Source of the DNA: Prochlorococcus sp. AG-686-J21
Lineage (GTDB): Bacteria; Cyanobacteriota; Cyanobacteriia; PCC-6307; Cyanobiaceae
Direction: 5' to 3'
Assembly: GCA_003210285.1 (NCBI GenBank)
Contig: QCVS01000010.1
Location: 1-64,000, forward strand
DNA: 64,000 nt
The translations under genes and the position numbers were made by a program. The number at the start of each line of letters is the position of its first letter. The first letter of the stretch is position 1. Below the pieces are notes generated by a model that saw only the letters and a program-made list of their open reading frames with translations, searched no databases and was not told the DNA's origin. Shown one piece after another: positions 1 to 9,840 of this stretch.

Positions 1-456
1 ACGGGTGGCATTGCAACAAAATTAATAGCTGCTGAAATCGCTACAAAAGGTGGTGTAGAGGTTCAATTAGCCGATGGCAGAAATGAAAATAATTTAATAG
101 ATATTTTTAATGATAAAAAAATAGGCACTACTTTTCATCCTGTAGATAAACCAGTAAGTAATAAAAAAAGTTGGTTATCTCATGCTATTAAAACTGTTGG
201 TGAAATAATCTTAGATGAAGGTGCTTGTCTAGCTATTGAGCAAAAAGGTGCCTCTCTGTTAGTAGTGGGAGTGAAAGGAGTAGAGGGAAACTTTACTGTT
301 AATCAGGCTGTTAGAATTGTAAATAAAAATAAGAAGGAAGTTGCAAAAGGTATAACATCAATGAGTAGTGATTCTTTAAAAAGAATTTTAAACAAAAAAG
401 AATCTATAAATTCATCAATGATTGTTGTACATAGGGATGTTCTTGCTCTTACCTAA
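1..456 (+). CDS. proB: Glutamate 5-kinase, C-terminal part (cut by window start)
   Basis: The open frame runs from the first base to a TAA at 454-456, so the N-terminus lies outside the window. The visible ~151 residues open with [12 protein letters not shown], the end of the amino-acid kinase domain, followed by an acidic linker and a PUA-like domain ([18 protein letters not shown] onward, then a VVHRDVLAL ending). ProB phosphorylates L-glutamate in the first step of proline synthesis in the cytoplasm. It is 20 nt upstream of lpxD on the same strand, so the two are probably co-transcribed. The domain order matches long bacterial ProB proteins; the kinase active site cannot be checked here. 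Confidence 0.88.
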   Translation, partial: TGGIATKLIAAEIATKGGVEVQLADGRNENNLIDIFNDKKIGTTFHPVDKPVSNKKSWLSHAIKTVGEIILDEGACLAIEQKGASLLVVGVKGVEGNFTVNQAVRIVNKNKKEVAKGITSMSSDSLKRILNKKESINSSMIVVHRDVLALT

Positions 457-476
457 AGTAAATTAAAATTGAAAAA

Positions 477-1511
477 ATGCTATTAAATAATTTAGTTGAT
501 CTTATAAAAAGTGGAAATTCAAAATTCATTAAAGCAAATATATTCGAAAATATAGATATAGAAAATGCTGCTTCCTTAGATATTGCATCAAAAAATCAGA
601 TATCTTTTCTAGAAGAAAACAATATATTAAAAGAGAATTTAGGAAAAACTTCTGCTTCAGCAATCATAATATTCAACAATGACGAAATATTAGGTTTACT
701 AGACTCATTAAAAATTTCCAACATAGTTGTAGAAAATCCTAGAATTGCATTTGCAGAAGTATTAAATTCTCTTTCTAAACAAATTAACTTTAGTCCAGGA
801 ATAGATGATTCAGCTATTATAAAAACATCTGCAAAAGTAGGAGAAAATTGTTATTTGGGTGCTAATGTTTATATTGGCGAAAATACAATAATTGGTGCGA
901 ATAACAAGATCTTCCCTGGTGCAACAATTTTAGGAAATGTTCGATTAGGTAATAACAATATAATTCATCCAAATTGTGTAATTTATGAAAATACAAGCAT
1001 TGAAAATAATTGCGTAATAAATTCGAATACTGTTATTGGTTCTGAAGGATTTGGTTTTGTTCCCCAAAATGGCAAGTGGATTAAAATGCCACAAACAGGT
1101 TCAGTAATAATAAAGAGTTTTGTAGAAATAGGGACCAACTGTTGTATTGATAGGCCATCCGTAGGGAATACGTTTATTGATGAGGGAACTAAAATGGACA
1201 ACTTAGTTCAAATAGGTCATGGCGTTAAGGTAGGGAAAAATTGTGCATTTGCTGCTCAAGTTGGAATAGCAGGAGGAGCTGTTATTGGAGATGGAGTTAT
1301 CCTCGCTGGACAAGTAGGTGTTAATAACAGAGTAAGAGTAGGTAACAATGTAATTGCAAGTTCAAAATGTGGGATCCATTGTGATGTTGAAGATGGAGAA
1401 GTTGTTAGTGGTTTCCCAGCTATGAAAAATAAATCTTGGTTAAGGAGTTCAAGTGTTTTTAAAAAATTACCTGAATTAGCAAAAAAGCTTAGACAACTAG
1501 ACAAGAAATAA
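477..1511 (+). CDS. lpxD: UDP-3-O-acylglucosamine N-acyltransferase
   Basis: This 344 aa protein transfers a 3-hydroxyacyl chain from ACP to UDP-3-O-acylglucosamine in lipid A synthesis. Residues 1-105 form the uridine-binding N-terminal domain. From about 108 to 300 there is a left-handed beta-helix of hexapeptide repeats (for example VGENCYLGANVYIGENTIIG). The GFGF motif at 191-194 and the His in QIGHG (H248) match the LpxD substrate site and catalytic base. The ATG at 477 follows proB closely. Picocyanobacteria keep a simplified lipid A pathway, so the acyl-chain preference is unknown. The length is normal for the family. Confidence 0.93.
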   Translation: MLLNNLVDLIKSGNSKFIKANIFENIDIENAASLDIASKNQISFLEENNILKENLGKTSASAIIIFNNDEILGLLDSLKISNIVVENPRIAFAEVLNSLSKQINFSPGIDDSAIIKTSAKVGENCYLGANVYIGENTIIGANNKIFPGATILGNVRLGNNNIIHPNCVIYENTSIENNCVINSNTVIGSEGFGFVPQNGKWIKMPQTGSVIIKSFVEIGTNCCIDRPSVGNTFIDEGTKMDNLVQIGHGVKVGKNCAFAAQVGIAGGAVIGDGVILAGQVGVNNRVRVGNNVIASSKCGIHCDVEDGEVVSGFPAMKNKSWLRSSSVFKKLPELAKKLRQLDKK

Positions 1512-1539
1512 ATTATTCTTTTACTAAACTAAAAACCAA

Positions 1540-2613
1540 ATGAAGAGTTATAAAGTTGTTCTACTTTCTGGAGATGGTATAGGTCCAGAAATATCAGAAA
1601 TTTCAATAAATATATTAAAAAAACTATCTCAAAAATATGGTTTCAATATTGAGATTATAAAAGAATATTTTGGTGGAATAGCTTATGAAAAGTATAAAGA
1701 CCCTGCTCCTAAAGCAACATTAGATCAGTGTAAAGCATGTGACGCAGTACTTTTAGCTTGTGTCGGTGATATGAAATACGATACTTTACCAAGAGAATTA
1801 CGGCCCGAGAGTGGCTTACTTAAATTAAGATCTGCATTGAATTTATTCGCTAATATAAGACCAGTAAAAATAAGAAAATCTCTTCTTGATTCAAGTTCCT
1901 TAAAAAAAGAAATAATTAAAACTGTAGATTTGATTGTAGTAAGAGAATTAATAGGTGGAATATATTTTGGACAGCCTAGAGGACAAATTATTAACACTAA
2001 AATTAAAAAAGCTTTCAATACAATGGTTTATGACTCAAAAGAAATAGAGAGAATTACAGAAGTTGCCATTAAATTAGCAAATCAAAGAAGTAAAAAAATA
2101 TGTTCAGTAGATAAATCAAACGTACTCGAAGTAAGCCAATTATGGAGAGATACAGTTTTAGAAGTCGTCTCAAAAGATAAAGATTTAAGTTTAAGTAATA
2201 TGTACGTTGATAATGCCGCCATGCAACTCGTAAAGAATCCGAGCCAATTTGATGTTATTTTAACTAGCAATTTGTTTGGGGATATTTTAAGTGACTTAGC
2301 CGCAATGATAACTGGTTCTATTGGAATGCTTCCATCAGCATCTCTAAGTAATTCAGGGCCTGGAGTCTTTGAACCTGTCCATGGTTCTGCTCCTGATATA
2401 GCTGGTAAAAATATAGCTAATCCAATAGCCATGGCATTATCAACTTCAATGATGCTTAAAATTGGTCTAAATGAGTCAGAAGCTGCAGAAGATATAGAGA
2501 TAGCTGTAGATAATGTTTTAGCTAAAGGATATAGAACATCAGATTTAAACGATGGTAATTGCCAAGTCCTTTCTTGCAGTGAAATTGGAGAAAAAATTAT
2601 TCAAGAAATTTGA
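1540..2613 (+). CDS. leuB: 3-isopropylmalate dehydrogenase
   Basis: This 357 aa enzyme catalyses NAD-dependent oxidative decarboxylation of 3-isopropylmalate in leucine synthesis. GDGIGPE at 11-17 opens the fold. The substrate arginines lie around RPESGLLKLR (88-97). The family signature NLFGDILSDLAAMITGSIG spans 244-262, and HGSAPDIAGKNIANP (281-295) is the NAD-type cofactor loop. It is 28 nt after lpxD and in the same direction. The homologous isocitrate dehydrogenases are excluded by the cofactor loop and by the length. Confidence 0.95.
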   Translation: MKSYKVVLLSGDGIGPEISEISINILKKLSQKYGFNIEIIKEYFGGIAYEKYKDPAPKATLDQCKACDAVLLACVGDMKYDTLPRELRPESGLLKLRSALNLFANIRPVKIRKSLLDSSSLKKEIIKTVDLIVVRELIGGIYFGQPRGQIINTKIKKAFNTMVYDSKEIERITEVAIKLANQRSKKICSVDKSNVLEVSQLWRDTVLEVVSKDKDLSLSNMYVDNAAMQLVKNPSQFDVILTSNLFGDILSDLAAMITGSIGMLPSASLSNSGPGVFEPVHGSAPDIAGKNIANPIAMALSTSMMLKIGLNESEAAEDIEIAVDNVLAKGYRTSDLNDGNCQVLSCSEIGEKIIQEI

Positions 2614-2703
2614 ATAAAAAATTAATAAATTAAAAATTATCTTTAACTAGAACAAAAAGTTGGCATATGACCTGTCAGAATTAATATATATTGTTTTAAT
2701 TAA

Positions 2704-3603
2704 ATGTCTAAACGTCATCCAGTAGTTGCTGTAACAGGATCATCAGGAGCAGGAACAAGTACAGTAAAAAGAGCATTTGAGCATATTTTTGCAAGAGAAA
2801 ATATAGTTCCAGCTGTTGTAGAAGGAGATAGTTATCACAGGTTTGAGAGAATGCCTATGAAAAAAGCTATGGCCGAAGCACTCTCAAAAGGAGAAAATTT
2901 TTCTCATTTCGGTCCAGAAGCAAATCTTTTTGACAAGTTAGAAGAACTTTTTAAAATCTATGGAGAAACAGGCGGAGGTGAAAAAAGATATTATCTTCAC
3001 AGCACTGAAGAAGCTCAGGAACATAATACAAGACTAGGGACATCACTAGAACCAGGTCAATTCACCCCATGGGAAGATATTCCAAATGGAACAGATGTTC
3101 TTTTCTACGAAGGTTTACATGGAGGTGTTGAGGGAGAAGGATACAATGTATCTTCTTATGCAGATTTACTTGTTGGTGTTGTACCTATTACAAACTTAGA
3201 ATGGATCCAAAAAATTCATAGAGATAATGCTGAAAGAGGTTATTCGGCTGAAACTATAGTTGATACTATATTAAGAAGAATGCCAGATTACATAAATCAT
3301 ATTTGTCCACAATTTAGTAAAACGGATATAAATTTCCAGAGAATTCCTACCATTGATACCTCGAATCCTTTTATATGTAGAAACATACCTACACCAGATG
3401 AAAGTTTTGTAATAATACATTTTAGAAAAGGGGCAAGAGAAAAATGGGGTATTGATTTTCAATATCTTTTAGGAATGATTCATGATTCATTCATGTCAAG
3501 TCCAACGAGCATTGTTGTTAATGGAGGGAAAATGGGTTTTGCCATGGAGTTGATCCTCACTCCAATAATCCATAAAATGATTGAAGAAAAGAAACATTCA
3601 TAA
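2704..3603 (+). CDS. prk: Phosphoribulokinase, proteobacterial type
   Basis: This 299 aa kinase makes ribulose 1,5-bisphosphate from ribulose 5-phosphate and ATP in the Calvin cycle. The P-loop is GSSGAGTST (12-20), with Thr where most P-loops have Lys, as in proteobacterial phosphoribulokinases. EGDSYHRFERMPMK and FYEGLHGG follow. It lacks the paired N-terminal regulatory cysteines of the plant and beta-cyanobacterial enzyme, so thioredoxin/CP12 control of the usual type is not apparent. The short, proteobacterial-like form is what alpha-cyanobacteria with form IA Rubisco would be expected to carry. The ATG is at 2704 after a 90 nt A+T-rich gap holding a TATATATT stretch that may be part of its promoter. 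Confidence 0.9.
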   Translation: MSKRHPVVAVTGSSGAGTSTVKRAFEHIFARENIVPAVVEGDSYHRFERMPMKKAMAEALSKGENFSHFGPEANLFDKLEELFKIYGETGGGEKRYYLHSTEEAQEHNTRLGTSLEPGQFTPWEDIPNGTDVLFYEGLHGGVEGEGYNVSSYADLLVGVVPITNLEWIQKIHRDNAERGYSAETIVDTILRRMPDYINHICPQFSKTDINFQRIPTIDTSNPFICRNIPTPDESFVIIHFRKGAREKWGIDFQYLLGMIHDSFMSSPTSIVVNGGKMGFAMELILTPIIHKMIEEKKHS

Positions 3604-3785
3604 ATAGATTTAATTCCTTTTCCTTAAGCTTTCAAAATAATCTTAATTTTGAAGACGTAAATTTATTAAGGTAAAATTCCTATGGTTTCTGTAAAATTTT
3701 AGTACTAAGGAATTTCAAATATTTATATATCTTCCTTGATAAAAGGGCCTTATTTAGACTTAAATAGATAAAAACAGAGAATATT

Positions 3786-4664
3786 GTGTCTTTAATCGAC
3801 TGGTTTGCCGCAAGGCGAAAAGATCAATTTGTTGGGAAGGTTTCTCAAGATCCAGAGGAAAGTGATGGTCTTTGGGTTAAATGTTCAGAATGTGGACAAG
3901 TTGCTTATAGAAAAGATTTAATTTCTAATTTTAATGTGTGTAATAATTGTAGCCATCATAATAGAATTAATAGCGATGAAAGAATTAAAATAATAGCTGA
4001 CAAAGATTCATTTAAGGAGTTTGATGGTTCATTAAGTCCTACTGACCCTTTGAAATTTAAGGATAGAAGATCTTATTCAGACCGTATAAAGGAGAGTCAA
4101 GAGGGGACTGGACTCAAAGATGGAGTAATAACAGGTTTATGTTCCATTAATTCAATGCCTTTGGCTTTAGCCGTAATGGATTTTAGATTTATGGGAGGAT
4201 CAATGGGTTCAGTAGTAGGAGAAAAGATTACTAGAATAATTGAAAGAGCCACGATTAAAAACTATCCAATTTTAATTGTTTGTGCCTCAGGTGGAGCAAG
4301 AATGCAAGAGGGAATGTTAAGTCTTATGCAAATGGCAAAAATATCAGGTGCGCTAAAAAAACATAGAGCTAAAAATCTTCTTTATATGCCTTTATTAACT
4401 CATCCAACTACTGGTGGAGTTACTGCTAGTTTTGCAATGTTAGGAGATCTAATATTGGCAGAACCAAAAGCTCTTATTGGATTTGCAGGGAGAAGAGTAA
4501 TAGAACAAACTTTAAGAGAAAAATTACCTGATAATTTTCAAACAGCAGAATATCTTCAAGAACATGGATTCGTTGATGTAATCGTAAATAGGAAGGATCT
4601 TAAAAGCACTCTGACAAAAATTTTAAAAATTCATGGTGTAAAAGAACTTGTTGAGGTAAATTAA
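3786..4664 (+). CDS. accD: Acetyl-CoA carboxylase carboxyltransferase, beta subunit
   Basis: This 292 aa subunit, with AccA, transfers the carboxyl group from biotin-BCCP to acetyl-CoA to start fatty acid synthesis. The N-terminal zinc ribbon is visible as C33-x2-C36 and C52-x2-C55. The crotonase-fold core follows with [27 protein letters not shown] and a [12 protein letters not shown] oxyanion region. The start is a GTG at 3786, which leaves MSLIDWF, the usual N-terminus of cyanobacterial AccD. The 182 nt gap upstream of it shows only A+T-rich sequence and a weak CAAAAT/ATTTTG inverted repeat near 3630-3652 that might end the phosphoribulokinase transcript. Confidence 0.95.
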   Translation: MSLIDWFAARRKDQFVGKVSQDPEESDGLWVKCSECGQVAYRKDLISNFNVCNNCSHHNRINSDERIKIIADKDSFKEFDGSLSPTDPLKFKDRRSYSDRIKESQEGTGLKDGVITGLCSINSMPLALAVMDFRFMGGSMGSVVGEKITRIIERATIKNYPILIVCASGGARMQEGMLSLMQMAKISGALKKHRAKNLLYMPLLTHPTTGGVTASFAMLGDLILAEPKALIGFAGRRVIEQTLREKLPDNFQTAEYLQEHGFVDVIVNRKDLKSTLTKILKIHGVKELVEVN

Positions 4665-4668
4665 AAAG

Positions 4669-5061
4669 ATGAAAATTATTTTTAATTTTTTTTCTTTATG
4701 CATTACTTTTTTAATTTTAATTTTAAATAACTCTGAATTTGCATATGGTGTTGGTAATGTAGATTGGGTCCTTTTAAAAGAAAATAATGATGGAAAAGAA
4801 TGGATAGATATCGGCAGTATTAAGGAAATAAATAATGGAGAACTAACAGTTTTAACAAAGTTCCTTAAAAATCCGAAGAAATCAAGTGATAAAGAACAAT
4901 TATCTCTCTACGTCATGAGAATTAATTGTAATGACAAAACATTTAAAGATACTTCAATTAATGGGATGCCACAGTTTGGTTCTAAGTGGCAAAATTCAAA
5001 TAATGATGAACTTATTGAAGTTGTTATTGAAAAAAGTTGTTCCGAAATAATAAATAAATGA
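4669..5061 (+). CDS. Exported protein of unknown function
   Basis: I do not recognise a family. The 130 aa product begins MKIIFNFFSLCITFLILIL, a good signal peptide or single membrane helix, with a likely cleavage after an AYG-type site near residue 27. The mature part opens with VDWVLLKENNDGKEWIDIGSI, and has two late cysteines (in INCNDK and KSCSEI) that could form a disulfide in the periplasm or lumen. It starts 4 nt after accD and its last 4 nt overlap the next gene (ATGA), so it lies inside an operon. A role in envelope or thylakoid lumen is inference from the signal peptide only. Confidence 0.75.
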   Translation: MKIIFNFFSLCITFLILILNNSEFAYGVGNVDWVLLKENNDGKEWIDIGSIKEINNGELTVLTKFLKNPKKSSDKEQLSLYVMRINCNDKTFKDTSINGMPQFGSKWQNSNNDELIEVVIEKSCSEIINK

Positions 5062-6161
5062 ATAATAGTAATACTCCACAAAAATTAAGAATCGCACTTG
5101 CTGGCTTAGGATTTGGGAAAAAAATTCATTTGGAAGCCTTAAAAGAATCAGAATACTTAATTCCAACTGCAATTTATCACTATAAAAAAGAAAAGGGACC
5201 ATCATTAGAGAAAGATACTGGTTTAAATTTTTACAATGATTGGGGGGAATTAGTTAAATCTAAAGACATCGACGGTATCATTATTGCTACATCTCCTGAA
5301 TCAAGATTTAAATTAGCAAAGGAAGCACTAAAGAATAATAAACATCTTTTATTAGAAAAACCTGTTGCCCTAACTTCCGAAGAAATTGAAGAACTACAAA
5401 GAATATCATTAATTAATAATTTGAGTGTTTGCGTAGATTTTGAATATAGAGCAGTGCCTCTTTTTCTACAAACAAAAAAATTAATTGATGAGAATACTTT
5501 AGGTGAAATTTATCTAATTAAATTAGATTGGTTAATGGGCAGCCGATCAGATCCCAAAAGGGCTTGGAATTGGTATTCATTAAAAGAAAAAGGCGGAGGA
5601 GTAATTGGAGCATTGGGGACTCACGCGTTCGATATGTTGAACTGGTTTTTTGGAGAATCGATAATGGTATCTGGAAAATTATCAACATCAATCAAGGAAA
5701 GAGCCTTACCTAATTCCTCCAAGATATTGGAAGTAACAAGTGAAGATATTTGTATAGCTAACATGGAAATCAAAAATTACGATTCCACTTTAGTGCCATG
5801 TCAGGTTTCATTATCCTCGATTTCAAAAAATGGGAGTGGATTTAATTTGGAAGTGTATGGAAGTGAAGGTTCGCTTTTCCTCAGGAGTGAGAATCAAAAA
5901 GATTATGTACATGGTTTTAATTTAAAATTTTCGAACAAAGAAGATGAGATATATGACATACCAGCTGATCGTCTATACAATTTTGAAAAAATCTGGACTG
6001 ATGGAAGAATTGCGCCTGTTAAGAGAATTCACGATTTATGGGCTGAGAGTATCAATAATCAAACACCAGTAATCCCTGGATTATCTGAGGGGCTAAGAAG
6101 TCAAAGGGTTTGCGAAGCAATAAGACAATCATCTGAGAATGGGATTTGTATTAAAACTTAG
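5058..6161 (+). CDS. Gfo/Idh/MocA family NAD(P)-dependent oxidoreductase
   Basis: This 367 aa protein has an N-terminal Rossmann fold (IALAGLGFGKKIH, residues 11-23) and the characteristic LLEKPVAL motif (about residues 95-102) holding the catalytic Lys. The second domain includes GGGVIGALGTHAFDMLNWFFG, with the family His. The family acts on sugars, inositols or related cyclic alcohols. The substrate cannot be read from the sequence. Its start overlaps the upstream exported protein gene by 4 nt, suggesting translational coupling, but no pathway follows from the neighbours. Confidence 0.85.
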   Translation: MNNSNTPQKLRIALAGLGFGKKIHLEALKESEYLIPTAIYHYKKEKGPSLEKDTGLNFYNDWGELVKSKDIDGIIIATSPESRFKLAKEALKNNKHLLLEKPVALTSEEIEELQRISLINNLSVCVDFEYRAVPLFLQTKKLIDENTLGEIYLIKLDWLMGSRSDPKRAWNWYSLKEKGGGVIGALGTHAFDMLNWFFGESIMVSGKLSTSIKERALPNSSKILEVTSEDICIANMEIKNYDSTLVPCQVSLSSISKNGSGFNLEVYGSEGSLFLRSENQKDYVHGFNLKFSNKEDEIYDIPADRLYNFEKIWTDGRIAPVKRIHDLWAESINNQTPVIPGLSEGLRSQRVCEAIRQSSENGICIKT

Positions 6162-6263
6162 CCCTATACATTGATAAGTAACAATTATTACTCGATTAGG
6201 TATTGAATTGATTTTATTTTTTATTCATATTCTGGAAAAATCAATTGAACTGAAATTTTATGA

Positions 6264-7331
6264 ATGGCATTAAATTACTACAAAAATGAGCTTAAAGAAA
6301 ATGCTCAACTTTTAGCTTCTAAAGGTAAGGGGATATTAGCTGTAGATGAATCGACTAAAACAGTAGGGAAAAGATTAGCGGGTATTGGAGTAGAAAATAC
6401 TGAAGAGAATAGAAAATCATACCGAGGTATGCTTTTCACCACAGAAGGACTTGGAAAATATATAAGTGGTGCAATTTTATTTGAAGAAACACTATATCAA
6501 AACCATCAAGATGGGGAATCTATGGTGCAAAAGCTAAATAAATCTGGAATCATTCCAGGTATTAAGGTTGATAAAGGTTTGAATCCTCTCTCAGGAGGTG
6601 GGGACGTAGAAACATTTTGTTCAGGTTTAGATGGTTTAGTTGAAAGAGCAGCAAAATACTACGAACAAGGAGCAAGGTTTGCTAAATGGAGAGCAGTTTT
6701 ACAAATAACAAAAGATGGTTGCCCATCAAAATTATCCATACAAGAAAATGCATGGGGATTAGCAAGATATGCTAGATCAGTACAGGAATCAGGCTTAGTG
6801 CCAATAATTGAACCTGAAATTTTGATGGATGGCGATCATACTATTGAGAAAACTGCTGAAGTTCAAGAAGAAGTTATTAAGCAGGTATACATAGCTTGTC
6901 AGACTAATGGAGTTTTTCTTGAAGGAACACTTTTAAAACCTTCAATGACTGTTAATGGAGCTGAGTGCCCGACAAAAGCTGATCCTATGAAAGTCGCTGA
7001 AATGACAATAAGAACAATGGAAAGATGCGTACCTGCATCAGTTCCTGGAATTGTCTTTCTGTCCGGAGGTTTAAGTGAGGAAGCTGCTTCAGTTTATTTA
7101 AATAACATGAATACTCTTTATAGAAAAGCATTATGGAACGTTTCATTCTCTTATGGACGAGCTCTACAGCATTCTTGCTTAAAAGCATGGAAAGGAAGCG
7201 AAACAGATGCTGGGCAAAAAGCTTTAATCGCTAGAGCACAGGCAAACTCCGAGGCTTCAAAAGGTTCATATGTAGCAGGATCACAACCATCATCTGATGA
7301 GCAATTATTTGTTGCTGGCTACACTTACTAA
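6264..7331 (+). CDS. fda: Fructose-bisphosphate aldolase, class I
   Basis: This 355 aa Schiff-base aldolase cleaves or forms fructose 1,6-bisphosphate without a metal. GILAVDEST (23-31), KWRAVLQI (141-148) and EGTLLKPSM with Lys225 as the Schiff-base lysine are all present, as is the C-terminal AGYTY tail with the terminal Tyr typical of eukaryote-like class I aldolases. It stands 102 nt after the oxidoreductase and immediately before a class II aldolase of different ancestry. Some marine picocyanobacteria are known to carry both classes. Confidence 0.94.
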   Translation: MALNYYKNELKENAQLLASKGKGILAVDESTKTVGKRLAGIGVENTEENRKSYRGMLFTTEGLGKYISGAILFEETLYQNHQDGESMVQKLNKSGIIPGIKVDKGLNPLSGGGDVETFCSGLDGLVERAAKYYEQGARFAKWRAVLQITKDGCPSKLSIQENAWGLARYARSVQESGLVPIIEPEILMDGDHTIEKTAEVQEEVIKQVYIACQTNGVFLEGTLLKPSMTVNGAECPTKADPMKVAEMTIRTMERCVPASVPGIVFLSGGLSEEAASVYLNNMNTLYRKALWNVSFSYGRALQHSCLKAWKGSETDAGQKALIARAQANSEASKGSYVAGSQPSSDEQLFVAGYTY

Positions 7332-7483
7332 CTAAAGAAAACAAAAATATACACTTAGGTATTCAAATAGTTTCATTTATTTAGTATTTTGTATATCTAA
7401 TGACGTGACATTTGATACCTCTATATATTAAACTCTCGGAACATATTGCTTAGTTTTTCTTAAGCATCTAATTAATTTTAATT

Positions 7484-8557
7484 ATGGCCCTTGTTCCACT
7501 GAGACTACTTTTAGATCACGCAGCCGAGAATGGTTACGGTATACCAGCTTTTAATGTCAATAATCTTGAACAGGTTCAAGCGATCATGGAGGCTGCTTAT
7601 GAAACTGATAGTCCTGTAATTCTTCAAGCTTCAAGAGGAGCAAGAAATTATGCTGGCGAAATTTTCCTTCGTCACTTAATCCTTGCTGCAACAGAAACTT
7701 ATCCAAATATACCCGTTGTAATGCATCAGGATCATGGTAATGAGCCATCAACTTGTTATTCAGCAGCGATTAATGGTTTTACATCAGTAATGATGGACGG
7801 ATCTCTAGAGGCAGATGCAAAAACACCCGCAAGTTATGAATATAATGTTGCCGTAACAAAAAAAGTCGTAGATTTCGCACATTCAGTTGGGGTTAGTGTA
7901 GAAGGAGAATTAGGTTGCTTAGGATCATTAGAGACAGGTAAAGGTGAAGCTGAAGATGGTCATGGATTCGAAGGTGAGCTTTCAACAGATATGCTTTTAA
8001 CTGATCCTGAAGAAGCTGCAGACTTTGTGGCGAAAACAAAAGTTGATGCTTTAGCAATAGCAATTGGAACAAGTCATGGTGCATATAAATTCACAAGGAA
8101 ACCAACAGGAGAGGTTCTTGCTATAAGCAGAATTGCTGAGATCCATAAAGCTCTACCAAATACTCACCTTGTAATGCACGGATCAAGTTCGGTACCTCAA
8201 GAATGGTTAGATATCATTAACAAATATGGTGGAGAAATACCACAGACATACGGAGTACCTGTAGAAGAAATTCAAGAGGGTATTAGAAACGGGGTAAGGA
8301 AAGTTAATATCGATACTGATAATAGACTTGCATTTACAGCAGCAGTTAGAGAAGCTGCTTTTGCGGACACAGCAAACTTCGACCCAAGACATTTCAATAA
8401 ACCTGCCAGAAAATACATGAAGCAAGTTTGTCTTGATAGATATAAGCAATTCTGGTGCGAAGGTCAAGCAAGTAAGATCAAACAAAGCAGCACAAATTAT
8501 TATGCTGATCTTTATGCGAAAGGAAACTTAGATCCAAAAGTAAAGGCAGCAGTTTAA
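7484..8557 (+). CDS. fba: Fructose-bisphosphate aldolase, class II (Calvin cycle type)
   Basis: This 357 aa zinc-dependent aldolase serves the Calvin cycle and gluconeogenesis, and can also make sedoheptulose bisphosphate. HQDHGNEP (81-88, D83/H84 for catalysis and metal), [10 protein letters not shown] and [13 protein letters not shown] (the CbbA-type insertion) and [17 protein letters not shown] are visible. The 152 nt gap before it holds a TATATATT stretch around 7421-7428 and a small hairpin TGCTTA/TAAGCA (7447-7466) just upstream of the ATG. A strong terminator lies 25 nt after its stop. Confidence 0.95.
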   Translation: MALVPLRLLLDHAAENGYGIPAFNVNNLEQVQAIMEAAYETDSPVILQASRGARNYAGEIFLRHLILAATETYPNIPVVMHQDHGNEPSTCYSAAINGFTSVMMDGSLEADAKTPASYEYNVAVTKKVVDFAHSVGVSVEGELGCLGSLETGKGEAEDGHGFEGELSTDMLLTDPEEAADFVAKTKVDALAIAIGTSHGAYKFTRKPTGEVLAISRIAEIHKALPNTHLVMHGSSSVPQEWLDIINKYGGEIPQTYGVPVEEIQEGIRNGVRKVNIDTDNRLAFTAAVREAAFADTANFDPRHFNKPARKYMKQVCLDRYKQFWCEGQASKIKQSSTNYYADLYAKGNLDPKVKAAV

Positions 8558-8581
8558 TATTTAACCAAAGATTAAATGAAG

Positions 8582-8606
8582 AAAGACCTCAGATATTGAG
8601 GTCTTT
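8582..8606. terminator. Bidirectional intrinsic terminator between fba and purQ
   Basis: A perfect 10 bp inverted repeat, AAAGACCTCA / TGAGGTCTTT, with a 5 nt loop (GATAT) is followed by TTTTA on the plus strand and preceded by A-rich sequence that gives a U-run on the minus strand. It sits between convergent fba and purQ. The same GAGGTCTT stem sequence returns near 62318-62348. Confidence 0.9.
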
Positions 8607-8607
8607 T

Positions 8608-9273
8608 TTATTGTGTAATTAAGGACTTCAAAGTGTATAGACCATCTATTCCACCAATAGATTCATCACAAGCCCGTTCAGGATGAGGCATTAATCCTAA
8701 AACATTTCCTTTTTTATTTGTTATACCAGCTATATCAGAAGTTGAACCATTAGGATTAGTTATGTATTTCAGTGCAATTAAATCATTGTCAATAAGACTT
8801 TTTAAAGTATCTTGATCGCAATGATAACGTCCTTCTCCATGCGCAATTGGTAATTTTATTTTTTGTTTTTCATCTAACTTTTTAAACCAACCGCCTTTTG
8901 AAGTAATCACATTCAAGTCAACATCATCACAAATGAAATTAAGATTTTTATTTGCAACAAGAGCTCCGGGAAGAAAACCTGATTCAGTTAAAATCTGAAA
9001 CCCATTACATATTCCTAATACTCGTCTTCCGCTTTTAACAAAATCATGTAAAGCATTTATTAATGGAGAGAATCTTGCGATTGCTCCACATCTTAAATAA
9101 TCACCATAACTAAATCCACCTGGCAAAACAATTGAATCAACATCATTTAAATCAGATGATTCATGCCACAAAAATTTTGTTTTAATGTCTAAACAAGCTT
9201 CTAAAGCCCATGCAACATCACGATCACAATTAGAACCAGGGAAAACGACAATACCAACGGTAAAACTAGCCAT
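8608..9273 (-). CDS. purQ: Phosphoribosylformylglycinamidine synthase, glutaminase subunit
   Basis: This 221 aa class I glutamine amidotransferase supplies ammonia to PurL in purine synthesis. The nucleophile is Cys89 in GICNGFQ, and the His197/Glu199 pair is in [16 protein letters not shown] (11-19) is the usual PurQ N-terminal motif. It begins directly after the purS stop codon, so PurS and PurQ are probably made together; both associate with the small-type PurL, which is not in the window. Confidence 0.95.
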   Translation of the reverse strand: MASFTVGIVVFPGSNCDRDVAWALEACLDIKTKFLWHESSDLNDVDSIVLPGGFSYGDYLRCGAIARFSPLINALHDFVKSGRRVLGICNGFQILTESGFLPGALVANKNLNFICDDVDLNVITSKGGWFKKLDEKQKIKLPIAHGEGRYHCDQDTLKSLIDNDLIALKYITNPNGSTSDIAGITNKKGNVLGLMPHPERACDESIGGIDGLYTLKSLITQ

Positions 9274-9525
9274 TTATAATTTATTTATTGAATATTCATA
9301 GTCTTCAATGATTGTATTAGCAAATAATCGATCACATAATAAGTCAATTTTTTCTTTAATATCTTCTTCATTACTTTCGATTTTAACTTCAATCATTTTT
9401 CCGATTCTTAAAGATTTAATTCCTTCTACTCCAAGTTTGCTGGAAGCGGACTTTATTGCCTCTCCTGCTGGATCAAGAACGGAAGGTCTTAACCTTATAA
9501 AAACTTTTACTTCAAATTGATCCAA
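9274..9525 (-). CDS. purS: Phosphoribosylformylglycinamidine synthase subunit PurS
   Basis: This 83 aa protein bridges PurL and PurQ in the three-part FGAM synthase. It shows the VKVFIRLRPSVLDPAGEAI start and the KSLRIGKMIEV motif of the family. It is the first gene of the purS-purQ pair on the minus strand. The region upstream (9526-9626) is A+T-rich and holds no recognisable gene, so its promoter is probably there. Confidence 0.93.
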   Translation of the reverse strand: MDQFEVKVFIRLRPSVLDPAGEAIKSASSKLGVEGIKSLRIGKMIEVKIESNEEDIKEKIDLLCDRLFANTIIEDYEYSINKL

Positions 9526-9626
9526 TTAAAAAATTATTTCTAATAGAAGAATAGTTTAAATATTAATAAAAAAGTAGCCTAAATTAATAAACAAATATTT
9601 TTATCGTTAATAATAAAAATAATTAA

Positions 9627-9794
9627 TTAAACGTTTATAAAACCTTTACCAAAACATTCTAAACAAGTTCTTCTTAAGTTTTCTGGGGTTTTGAAATTAC
9701 CTGCCCCAGCACATTTAGAGCAAATGACTTTAAAACAAGGGATTGAATTTTTAGTAAGGATATTAGCTCTAAAAGCAATTTTTGTATCTTCCAT
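9627..9794 (-). CDS. Small DnaJ-like zinc-finger protein
   Basis: This 55 aa protein (start MEDTKIAFRANI) has two Cys pairs, C25-x2-C28 and C44-x2-C47, the second inside CLECFGKG, with AGAGNF after the first pair. The CxxCxGxG-like spacing resembles half of the DnaJ zinc-finger domain or related thylakoid zinc-finger proteins. It reads cleanly from ATG 9794 to TAA 9627 on the minus strand. It lies 46 nt after the COG0523 GTPase gene and could share its transcript. Zinc binding is expected from the motif; the client is unknown. Confidence 0.72.
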   Translation of the reverse strand: MEDTKIAFRANILTKNSIPCFKVICSKCAGAGNFKTPENLRRTCLECFGKGFINV

Positions 9795-9840
9795 TTTCAA
9801 TTTTGAAATTAGGGAAATTATTTCAGTGGCAACTATAAAA

